The translations under genes and the position numbers were made by a program. A stretch of 12,090 bases of DNA. Source: Nitrospirota bacterium (GTDB lineage Bacteria > Nitrospirota_A > Leptospirillia > Leptospirillales > Leptospirillaceae). The notes under the pieces were generated by a model. It saw only the letters and a list, made by a program, of their open reading frames with translations. It searched no databases and was not told the DNA's origin. Shown here piece after piece: positions 1-8,052 of this stretch. The stretch's first letter is position 1. Every line of letters starts with the position of its first letter. The stretch is taken from contig JAKBTR010000085.1 of assembly GCA_021844275.1 (NCBI GenBank), positions 1 through 12,090 on the forward strand. Direction: 5' to 3'.

Positions 1-2
1 CC

Positions 3-770
3 GACCTGATGGAAAAACTGGCCCACAGCCCCGAAAACGGCCTTTCCATTGTCGGTACGCTCCAGACGGAAAACCTTGGGAGCGAACGTCTTGGTATCAA
101 TGTGACGGCCAATCCCCATCTTCGTTTTCTGATCGTCTGCGGTACGGAGACAAAACAGTCGATCGGTCATCTGCCCGGACAGTCTCTGCTTTCCTTGGGA
201 ACGCGGGGTCTCGACGAAAGAAACCGGATTATCGGTGCTCGGGGAAAACGGCCGGTGATCCAGAACGTGGAACGGGAATTGATCGAACACTTTCGGAAGA
301 CCGTTACTTTGGTCGATCTTCGGGGGGAGAGGGATCCAGACATCATCCGAACCCGGATCCGGGAATGCGCCGCACGCAATCCCGGACCGTCCGATCCCGC
401 TCCGAACCGGCAACGGATCGAACCTCTCCGGGGATACCTCCCTTCGCGCATGACGCCGGATCCTGCCGGTTATTTTGTGATCTACCCGGATCCCGTCCAT
501 CAAAAGCTCTACGTTGAACATTATCTGAACAATGGGATGCTGGATTTTGTCATCGAAGGAAAAACACCTTCCGAGATCACGGCTGTCGCAATCGACCGGG
601 AACTTTGCTCCCGAATGGATCATGCCGCCTACTTGGGACAGGAACTGGCGCGCGCGGAGCATTGTCTGGCATCCGCCTCTCCCTATGTTCAGGATCAAGC
701 GGCCGAATCGTTAATAATGGTTCCGGCGGGTAGGATGGATCTTATAAAGCTAGAGGAGACTTCCGGATGA
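3..770 (+). CDS. MtrA-like corrinoid-protein homologue with C-terminal DUF4346-type domain (5' end outside window)
   Basis: The protein resembles the A subunit of tetrahydromethanopterin S-methyltransferase (MtrA), fused to a DUF4346-type domain. Numbering from the first Met in the window (position 9), residues 12-105 carry the MtrA-type pattern: TLQTENLG, NPHLRFLIVCG, GHLPGQSLLSL and RIIGARGKRPVIQN. Residues about 151-232 look like DUF4346: GYFVIYPD, DHAAYLGQELARAE, YVQDQA. In methanogens MtrA binds a corrinoid; I recall a conserved His in this fold ligating cobalt, and the GH of GHLPGQ is a candidate, but that is from memory. The frame is open to the window edge and the codons before Met1 (Asp-Leu) fit the family, so the start lies upstream and the ATG at 9 is probably internal. 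The stop overlaps the next start by 4 bp (ATGA), implying translational coupling with the MerT-like gene. The bacterial role is unknown; no other Mtr subunits are visible. Family confident, function not. Confidence 0.8.
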   Translation, partial: DLMEKLAHSPENGLSIVGTLQTENLGSERLGINVTANPHLRFLIVCGTETKQSIGHLPGQSLLSLGTRGLDERNRIIGARGKRPVIQNVERELIEHFRKTVTLVDLRGERDPDIIRTRIRECAARNPGPSDPAPNRQRIEPLRGYLPSRMTPDPAGYFVIYPDPVHQKLYVEHYLNNGMLDFVIEGKTPSEITAVAIDRELCSRMDHAAYLGQELARAEHCLASASPYVQDQAAESLIMVPAGRMDLIKLEETSG

Positions 771-1162
771 AACCCGATGAACAGGTAATGAAGGAAAATG
801 GACGATTGGCCGTGATCCTGGGTTTTTTTGCATCAGTTCTTTCCGTCGGTTGTTGTTTTATCCCGGTCATCCTGGTCTCTCTGGGACTCGGAGGGGCTGC
901 GGCCAGCCGGGTTTCTTTTCTGGATTCATATCGTCCCTACTTAACAGCACTGTCCTTGGTGTCTTTCGGCTGGGGATTCTACCGTTACTGGCAGCGGATA
1001 CAGAAATCCTCATGCAATCCTTTGAGCCGGAACCGGTTTTCGTTTTCAACCTCCCCCACAGTCTTCTGGGTTCTTGTTGCCGGAGCCCTCTTTTTTCTGG
1101 CTTTCCCCTGGATGGATGGCGCATTCTTTCATCACTCCTTTCTTGACCCGGATCGGGACTGA
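767..1162 (+). CDS. MerT-like small inner-membrane transport protein
   Basis: A 131-residue protein similar in layout to the mercuric transporter MerT (about 116 residues). It has a first membrane helix at about 13-36 containing the vicinal pair Cys29-Cys30 in VGCCFIP, a Gly/Ala-rich segment, the motif FLDSYRPYL (51-59), a second helix at about 58-74 and a third at about 99-116 ending in FLAFPWM. In MerT the Cys-Cys pair in helix 1 takes Hg(II) from periplasmic MerP, and two further cysteines sit in the cytoplasmic loop. Here that loop has only one cysteine (Cys83), so the second pair is incomplete. The start is supported by AGAGGAG about 10 bases upstream and the ATGA overlap with the preceding MtrA-like gene. 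No merP, merA or merR is visible nearby, which is atypical for a mer operon. It may carry mercury or another soft metal or thiol-reactive ligand; the substrate is inferred from family only. Confidence 0.72.
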   Translation: MKPDEQVMKENGRLAVILGFFASVLSVGCCFIPVILVSLGLGGAAASRVSFLDSYRPYLTALSLVSFGWGFYRYWQRIQKSSCNPLSRNRFSFSTSPTVFWVLVAGALFFLAFPWMDGAFFHHSFLDPDRD

Positions 1163-1312
1163 TCAAACCGCATTCCCGTCGCCTGAAAAACAACCGGAAA
1201 CTTCCAGCGTAAGCGATCAGATAAATATCTGAAAAATGATTTGGAAACAGTGCCGCCCCATCAGAAATTGTTGTCACCATTCGAGGGTTGTTTTGGGGTA
1301 TTACCGGTTAAC

Positions 1313-1386
1313 ATATGGCACCCATAGTGGCTAGAACTCAGGACTGTTAAATGTAGTTGCGGGTTCGAGTCCCGCCTTCGGCACCA
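1313..1386 (+). pseudogene. Degenerate tRNA-Asn(GTT)-like sequence
   Basis: The 3' end is a textbook tRNA terminus: T-arm GCGGG-TTCGAGT-CCCGC (1359-1375), a 7-nt acceptor 3' strand CTTCGGC (1376-1382), discriminator A and encoded CCA (1384-1386), then a T-run. Upstream, AGAACTCAGGACTGTTAA (1333-1350) closely resembles the anticodon arm region of bacterial tRNA-Asn, with GTT at 1346-1348. However, the 3' anticodon stem (ATGTA) does not pair with CAGGA, the variable loop is too short, the D-arm looks deleted and no GCCGAAG-like 5' acceptor strand is present. I read it as a tRNA 3' fragment, such as an integration-site remnant or decayed duplicate. A functional but highly aberrant tRNA is less likely. 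Confidence 0.55.
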
Positions 1387-1523
1387 TTTTTGAGTCTCTC
1401 TGATTCATCCTTACCATGATCCACGAATATCTTTATTTTTCCTGCTCTCTTTTTTCAGTTACCGAGGTTATGAATCCCGAATGGTTTTCACTCATGATAT
1501 CGGTAGAATGAAAATTTATCCTG

Positions 1524-1569
1524 AAACGCCGTAAAACTTCGGCCTTCAGGCCGGAGATACAAGGCGTTT
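1524..1569. repeat. Two-tier inverted repeat (IS200/IS605-end-like hairpin)
   Basis: The outer stem AAACGCC (1524-1530) pairs perfectly with GGCGTTT (1563-1569). A symmetric 6/6 internal loop (GTAAAA / ATACAA) follows. The inner stem CTTCGGCC (1537-1544) pairs with GGCCGGAG (1549-1556, one G-U) around a TTCA tetraloop. A further GAATGAA (1506-1512) / TTCATTC (1572-1578) pair could extend it. GC-rich stems with TTCA-type loops followed by a short A-rich tail recall the ends of IS200/IS605 and IS1341-like elements, where they give rise to the TnpB guide RNA scaffold. No tnpA or tnpB is present, so if related this is a solo end or relic. It could instead be an unrelated structured RNA. It is not followed by a T-run, so it is not a standard terminator. 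Confidence 0.45.
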
Positions 1570-2009
1570 GCTTCATTCATTATTCTGATTGGCATATTCC
1601 AGTATAGGATCCATTTTGAGGTGTTTATCCCATCCTGATGAGATTCGTGGACAAAAATTAAGACGAAATTGTTCCTTATGCCCAATGCTGTCTTGGCGAG
1701 TCGTACCATAGAAGATGAGGGGGAGGAGAAGCTTTTCCGGGATTCCCGCTTTTCAGGGAGTGGAGGCCCTTCATCGGAATTTTCATGATGCGGTCATTGC
1801 GAAAGCCCTATCGGTACGGAAAACCAGAAACCGCCCCCGCTTCGGATCTGAAATGAGACGAATGGAAAAGCCAGCCTGCAGGTAATCCGGTTCCTCCAGG
1901 ACCTTTCCGGAACCGCCAAATAGCTAAATTTGAACGTTCGATGAACATTTCCGATCAAAGAGACCTTGCTTCCGGATGCATCGAGTATCTAAAGGCCCCC
2001 CCGAAACTG

Positions 2010-2039
2010 TTGACAGGGCTCCCTCCCGAAGGGGATAAT
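2010..2039 (+). promoter_or_regulatory. Sigma-70-type promoter for pyrE
   Basis: TTGACA (2010-2015, perfect -35) is separated by 18 bases from GATAAT (2034-2039, 5 of 6 to the -10 consensus). Transcription would begin near 2046, exactly at a small hairpin TTGTC-GTCC-GACAA (2046-2059) that would cap the 5' end of the mRNA. The site lies inside the longest possible pyrE reading frame, so it argues that the PyrE start is downstream. Confidence 0.6.
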
Positions 2040-2102
2040 AAACCCTTGTCGTCCGACAAAGACCCCATAACCTCTCAAACACACTGCGAGAATCTCCCGA
2101 AC

Positions 2103-2741
2103 GTGTCCGACCTACACATATCACTTCAGTTTGTTTCTCCGGACCAGCGCCTCCAGCGTATCCAGGAAGAAAAGGAAGAACTCTTCCGGATTCTTTACGA
2201 GAGGTCTTTCCTCTATCGCCCAGCTCGTCCCTTTACGTTGTCTTCAGGTCGTCAAAGCCCGGTTTATCTCGATGGAAAAAAAACGACGCTGGGGCACCCG
2301 CGTGCCCAGTTTCTTGTCGGAGACCTGCTCTACCGCATGATTGCTCCTTTCTCTCCGGAAGGAGTTGGCGGACTGACGCTGGGAGCTGATCCCATCAGCG
2401 TGGCCGTTTCTCTTGTGAGTGGTTTGTATCGCCATCCCATCCCATCCTTTGTCGTGCGTAAAGAAGCAAAGGACCACGGGACGCGTAACCCGATCGAAGG
2501 AGATCTGGCACCGGGATCCCGCGTTGTGGTTGTGGAGGATGTCGTTACGACGGGAGCCTCCGGCATGAAGGCTGTCAAGTCTTGTCAGGACGCCGGTCAT
2601 CGCGTTCTGAAAGTCATTGCCCTCGTCGACCGGGAAGAAGGCGGAAGAGCCTTGTTCGAAGGAGCCGGTCTTCCTTTTGAGGCACTGTTTTCTCTGAAGA
2701 AGTTTATTGAGTACGACGCGGAAGTTCGCGGGACTTGCTAG
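2103..2741 (+). CDS. pyrE: Orotate phosphoribosyltransferase
   Basis: PyrE transfers phosphoribose from PRPP to orotate, giving OMP in cytoplasmic pyrimidine synthesis. Numbered from the chosen GTG start (212 residues), the family marks are FTLSSGRQSPVYLDGKK (44-60, substrate entrance), TLGADPIS (92-99), the flexible loop RKEAKDHGT (119-127) and the PRPP-binding signature VVVVEDVVTTGAS (141-153). The reading frame stays open up to an ATG at 1941, which would give 266 residues. I prefer GTG 2103 because PyrE proteins are usually near 190-215 residues, the extra N-terminus has no family resemblance, the ATG has no Shine-Dalgarno sequence, and a strong promoter sits inside the extension. The GTG itself has only a weak ribosome-binding site, so the start is uncertain while the identity is firm. 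It is the only intact gene here ending in TAG. Confidence 0.9.
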   Translation: MSDLHISLQFVSPDQRLQRIQEEKEELFRILYERSFLYRPARPFTLSSGRQSPVYLDGKKTTLGHPRAQFLVGDLLYRMIAPFSPEGVGGLTLGADPISVAVSLVSGLYRHPIPSFVVRKEAKDHGTRNPIEGDLAPGSRVVVVEDVVTTGASGMKAVKSCQDAGHRVLKVIALVDREEGGRALFEGAGLPFEALFSLKKFIEYDAEVRGTC

Positions 2742-2811
2742 GGTCGTGTTTTCCGTCCGTCCTGTTTTGTTTTCGCTTATCTCCGGGAGGTTTGCCTACC
2801 GGTCGGGATGC

Positions 2812-2841
2812 TTGATTTCCTTCTCCGGACTGTGGGATTAT
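2812..2841 (+). promoter_or_regulatory. Candidate promoter upstream of the microprotein gene
   Basis: TTGATT (2812-2817) and GATTAT (2836-2841), each 4 of 6 to consensus, are spaced by 18 bases in the otherwise empty stretch after pyrE. If used, the transcript starts near 2848 and leads to the 50-codon gene at 2944. The match is modest. Confidence 0.3.
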
Positions 2842-2851
2842 CTGCGCTGAT

Positions 2852-2879
2852 GGGCTCGTTGCCCCGCCTTTTTATTTTT
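2852..2879 (+). terminator. Weak intrinsic terminator or attenuator after pyrE
   Basis: A short stem GGGC (2852-2855) / GCCC (2861-2864) with loop TCGTT may be extended by GCG/CGC across a bulge, and is followed by a T-rich tract (2869-2879). The stem is short, so termination is probably partial. It could end pyrE transcripts or attenuate a transcript starting just upstream. Confidence 0.35.
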
Positions 2880-2943
2880 GATTCATTTATAAGCATTCGG
2901 ATGTCTTTTTCTGTTCTGTCCTGGTGGACGTGAGGAGGTCAAA

Positions 2944-3096
2944 ATGGCTCAGGCGTTGATGGCGGCCTACAAATTCGGAACGTTTGTTCCAAAGCCGGAT
3001 TTCAGCAAGGGAACCACTCTGTTTGTCATTTTTGTCGTCATCGTCGGTTTTGCGATGGCTTCCACGATGATGATCGTCAAAACCTTCGAGAAGTAA
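2944..3096 (+). CDS. 50-residue single-span membrane microprotein, unknown function
   Basis: The frame reads MAQALMAAYKFG at the N-terminus and ends in MMIVKTFEK. A perfect AGGAGG (2933-2938) sits 5 bases before the ATG, the strongest ribosome-binding site in the window, and a strong intrinsic terminator begins 18 bases after the stop, so this is a self-contained expression unit. Residues about 25-45 (LFVIFVVIVGFAMAS and flanks) form one hydrophobic helix. The N-terminal part (GTFVPKPDFSKG) is short and polar with two prolines, and the C-terminus carries Lys and Glu. No signal peptide cleavage site, cysteine or known motif is evident. Its size and topology resemble small accessory subunits of respiratory or transport complexes, or regulatory microproteins, but no family is recognised and no function should be assigned. 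That it is a real gene is well supported by its signals; the role is unknown. Confidence 0.75.
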   Translation: MAQALMAAYKFGTFVPKPDFSKGTTLFVIFVVIVGFAMASTMMIVKTFEK

Positions 3097-3114
3097 TTCC
3101 TTCGCAGGAGGTAA

Positions 3115-3157
3115 CCCCCGGGGCGTGCTGGAAGAAGGCACGTTTCGGGGGATTTTT
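3115..3157 (+). terminator. Strong rho-independent terminator of the microprotein gene
   Basis: A fully paired 14-bp stem (3115-3128 with 3138-3151; five C-G pairs at the base, three central G-U) closes a 9-base loop and is followed by ATTTTT (3152-3157). It separates the microprotein unit from the penicillin-binding protein gene. Confidence 0.88.
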
Positions 3158-3326
3158 GATGGGGTTCGTCCCGTCTCTATCCGGATTCAAAGCCGCTTTG
3201 TTTTTAACAGCTTTCGGGTGTTCATGGATCACCTTTTTTTACCTGTAGCAGTCGAATGAACGCCTTCTGGCGTCATATCCTGTCCCCCCAATCTTCCTGG
3301 GCGCAATCCGTCGGGATTCTTCTTAC
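3158..3326 (+). other. Leader region before the PBP1A gene
   Basis: A small hairpin ACGCC-TTCT-GGCGT (3260-3273, extendable by ATG/CAT with one bulged A) is visible. No promoter with good spacing was found, although transcription must restart here given the strong terminator just upstream. Confidence 0.3.
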
Positions 3327-5699
3327 GTGAAAAAACGCAAAACGACTCTTTGGATCACTCTCCTTGCCCTTCTTCTCGTTCTTTCAGGAGCAGGCGTGTG
3401 GGGTTATATTTTTATGAAAAGAGTCGTTCGCGGGGTGCCTTCAGTCGCTTTTCTGAAGACGTTTGTCCCGGTGACGACATCGGTGATTTACGACAGGAAT
3501 GGTCAGGTCGTCGGAAAATTCTACCGGGAAAAACGAGAATATATCCCGCTCCGGAAAATGCCCCCCCTTATCCTTCATGCGGTTCTGGCGGTGGAGGATT
3601 CAAAGTTTTATCAGCACGGTGCGCTGGCCTACGGGTCGATCATCCGCGCCGCCATCTCCGACGCACTCGCCGGGTATCTGCGCGAAGGAGCGAGTACTAT
3701 CACGCAGCAGCTTGCGAGAAACATTTTCCTGAACCACCGGAAAAATCTCGTCAGAAAGCTGCGGGAAGCGATCCTGTCCTACCGGATCGAGCAGGTTCTG
3801 ACCAAAGACGAGATACTCGAACTTTATCTGAATCAGATCTATTTCGGGGAAGGCGCCTACGGCGTGCAGGCTGCCGCAAAAGAATACTTCGGGAAGGACG
3901 TCCGGGATCTTTCCTTGCCGGAAGCCGCCCTGATCGCCGGACTCATCCGTTCCCCCATCGAGTTTTCCCCCTACCTTCATCCTCAGGCGAGCAAACGTCG
4001 CCAGCTGATCGTTCTGAAGCGCATGGAGTCGGTCCATTTTATCGCCCATGACGATCTGAAGAAGGCTTACGCGCAGAACCTGGTGCTGAGAAGACGGACG
4101 CGCGCATCCAATCCCAACGCCTATTTTCTGGAATACGTCCGACAAAGGCTCGAGAAAATCATGACGGGCGACCAGCTTTACGGTGGAGGGCTCCGGATTT
4201 TTACGACATTGGATGCCCGCATTCAGGAGATCGCCCTGCATTCTCTCCGGAAAGGTCTCCGAACGATCGACCGTCGCAAGGGATTTCGTGGTCCGATCCG
4301 CAAACTCGATGTTCCCGCATTGCGAAAGGTTGTTCATTCGTCCCGTCCGCTGGAAGAGTCGGAAAAAAATCCGTCCGTCCTCGGCAGACGCGTCGAAGCT
4401 GTGGTGACAAGGGTCCAGAAAGACGGATTCTGGTTCGACTGGGAAGGGGTACCCGGATTTGTCCCGGCCGATCGGATGCTCTGGGCCAGAAAGGTCCTCT
4501 CCGGTCCGAACTTCGACAAGGACGTCAAGACTCTCGACCCGTTCTTCCCTTCTCTCATCCTTCATCCGGGAGACGTGGTCATGGTCCATCTCACCGGATT
4601 CCACCGGATCTCTTCGAAGTGGGGTTGGGAAGGATCTCTGGATCAGGTTCCGTTGATTCAGGGGTGTGTTGTGGCGATCAATCCCCGGACAGGGGGCATT
4701 CTGGGGATGGTGGGAGGCTACAGTTTTCGCCGGAGCAAGTTCAACCGGGCCTACCAGGCGATCCGTCAACCGGGGTCTTCCTTCAAGATGCTCGATTATG
4801 GAGCGGCTCTGGAGCATGGATATGCGCCTGGAACCATTCTGAAAGACGAGCCGCTCGTTTTTTATGACTCTGTTCATAAAAGAGTCTGGCGCCCCAAGGA
4901 CTATGAACGGAACTTCCTGGGTCCGGTCCCGATGCGCAAGGCTTTGGCAGATTCGATCAATCTCGCCACCATCCGCATGGTCCGGAACATCGGTGTTGGT
5001 CCTGTCATCCATTTGGCCCGAAAAATGGGGATTTCCACGCCTCTCAACCACGATCTGTCCCTGGCCCTTGGTTCTTCCGGGGTCCGGCCTCTCGAGCTGA
5101 CATCGGCTTATGCGGTAGTCGCTGACCAGGGGGTAAGGAACCCCGTTCACGCGCTGACGAGGGTCCTGAATTACCAGAAAACAACGGTTTATGAGCATGT
5201 TCCCGCTCCACAAAGCGTCTATGATCCGGCATACAGCTATCTTCTGACATCCATGCTGGAGAGTGTGATCAAGGACGGAACAGGTCAGGACGCTCTCGTC
5301 CTGGGACGTCTCCTTGCCGGCAAGACCGGGACCACGAATGATTTCCGGGATGCCTGGTTCATTGGTTTTTCTCCCGATATCGCCGTAGGCGTGTATGTCG
5401 GGATGGACGATCACCGTTCCATGGGACGAGGAGAGTTCGGGGCCCATGCGGCCCTTCCGGTCTGGATCGACATCATGCGACAGGTGCTTCCCTTGTTTCC
5501 GGATACGCCTTTCAGCATTCCGGACGATGTGGTGGATGTCCGGATCGATCCGAAGACGGGTCTTCGGACCCCGATGAATGACCCGAATTTTGTCGTGGAA
5601 GTCTATAAGAAAGGACAGCTCCCGGCGCTCGAAGTGTCCGAGCAAAAAGTTCCGGACACCGATTTCTACAATATTCCCGGAGCTGGTCAGGGAAAATGA
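3327..5699 (+). CDS. mrcA: Bifunctional penicillin-binding protein 1A (peptidoglycan glycosyltransferase/transpeptidase)
   Basis: A class A PBP of 790 residues that polymerises lipid II into glycan strands and crosslinks their peptides on the periplasmic face of the inner membrane. A short cytoplasmic basic N-terminus is followed by one membrane anchor (about 8-29). The GT51 glycosyltransferase domain (about 55-230) has the catalytic Glu90 in VEDSKFYQHG, GASTITQQLARN (121-132), RKLREA (143-148) and ELYLNQIYFGEGAYGV (165-180). An OB-like insertion covers about 315-440. The transpeptidase domain (about 445-720) has the nucleophile Ser484 in SSFK (484-487), SIN (543-545) and KTGT (666-669). All key residues are present and the length is normal for PBP1A. 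The GTG start lacks a clear Shine-Dalgarno sequence, but there is no better start before the in-frame TAG at 3246. It stands alone between a terminator and the gap promoter. Confidence 0.95.
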   Translation: MKKRKTTLWITLLALLLVLSGAGVWGYIFMKRVVRGVPSVAFLKTFVPVTTSVIYDRNGQVVGKFYREKREYIPLRKMPPLILHAVLAVEDSKFYQHGALAYGSIIRAAISDALAGYLREGASTITQQLARNIFLNHRKNLVRKLREAILSYRIEQVLTKDEILELYLNQIYFGEGAYGVQAAAKEYFGKDVRDLSLPEAALIAGLIRSPIEFSPYLHPQASKRRQLIVLKRMESVHFIAHDDLKKAYAQNLVLRRRTRASNPNAYFLEYVRQRLEKIMTGDQLYGGGLRIFTTLDARIQEIALHSLRKGLRTIDRRKGFRGPIRKLDVPALRKVVHSSRPLEESEKNPSVLGRRVEAVVTRVQKDGFWFDWEGVPGFVPADRMLWARKVLSGPNFDKDVKTLDPFFPSLILHPGDVVMVHLTGFHRISSKWGWEGSLDQVPLIQGCVVAINPRTGGILGMVGGYSFRRSKFNRAYQAIRQPGSSFKMLDYGAALEHGYAPGTILKDEPLVFYDSVHKRVWRPKDYERNFLGPVPMRKALADSINLATIRMVRNIGVGPVIHLARKMGISTPLNHDLSLALGSSGVRPLELTSAYAVVADQGVRNPVHALTRVLNYQKTTVYEHVPAPQSVYDPAYSYLLTSMLESVIKDGTGQDALVLGRLLAGKTGTTNDFRDAWFIGFSPDIAVGVYVGMDDHRSMGRGEFGAHAALPVWIDIMRQVLPLFPDTPFSIPDDVVDVRIDPKTGLRTPMNDPNFVVEVYKKGQLPALEVSEQKVPDTDFYNIPGAGQGK

Positions 5700-5707
5700 G
5701 CGCTTTC

Positions 5708-5736
5708 TTGAAACACAGACCCGAAAAAATCATAAT
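5708..5736 (+). promoter_or_regulatory. Sigma-70-type promoter of the gap-pgk-tpiA cluster
   Basis: TTGAAA (5708-5713, 5 of 6) and CATAAT (5731-5736, 5 of 6) are separated by the ideal 17 bases. Transcription would start near 5743, leaving a leader of about 70 bases before gap. It begins 8 bases after the PBP1A stop, and no terminator is visible between them. Confidence 0.6.
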
Positions 5737-5773
5737 CATTATTTCAGATGACAAACCAATGGCCCGGTCTGTG
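5714..5773. repeat. Inverted repeat spanning the gap promoter
   Basis: CACAGACC (5714-5721) and GGTCTGTG (5766-5773) are perfect 8-bp inverted copies 44 bases apart. The left arm lies in the promoter spacer and the right arm in the presumed leader. This could be a paired operator, or a hairpin only in read-through RNA from the PBP1A gene. Confidence 0.35.
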
Positions 5774-5802
5774 CGAGAGCGACGAGGGCGTGCTACTTCT
5801 GA

Positions 5803-8039
<2,237 letters not shown>

Positions 8040-8052
8040 GAACACGCATCAA

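Larger units (their letters stand above)
1163..1940. other. Gene-poor intergenic stretch
   Basis: No convincing protein gene is seen on either strand. The stretch contains a short perfect palindrome (CAGATA-AA-TATCTG, 1218-1231), a tRNA-Asn-like remnant (about 1313-1386) followed by a T-run, an AT-richer segment (about 1400-1690) with a two-tier hairpin (1524-1569), and a 7-bp inverted repeat CGGTTCC/GGAACCG (1888-1894 and 1909-1915). An 8-bp inverted pair CCACGAAT (1421-1428) and ATTCGTGG (1643-1650) flanks the hairpin; by length alone it could be chance. The mixture of a tRNA remnant and a foreign-looking hairpin suggests an old insertion site, which is inference. The reverse ORF at 1488-1709 (73 codons) has no recognisable domain. 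Confidence 0.6.

Noticed and set aside
1218..1231. Palindrome CAGATA-AA-TATCTG as a terminator of the MerT-like gene
   Set aside because: It is AT-rich and weak, with a loop of only 2 bases and an A-run, not a T-run, on its 3' side.
867..1280. 137-codon minus-strand frame opposite the MerT-like gene
   Set aside because: The plus strand has the coupled start, the ribosome-binding site and membrane-protein pattern; the antisense frame has none.
1488..1709. 73-codon minus-strand frame through the two-tier hairpin
   Set aside because: No ribosome-binding site or domain was recognised. A vague similarity of the hairpin-encoded residues to transposase segments is not enough for a call.
3600..5645. 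681-codon open frame on the minus strand opposite the PBP1A gene
   Set aside because: The plus strand encodes a complete PBP with all catalytic motifs. The antisense frame shows no recognisable domain and is best explained by codon composition.
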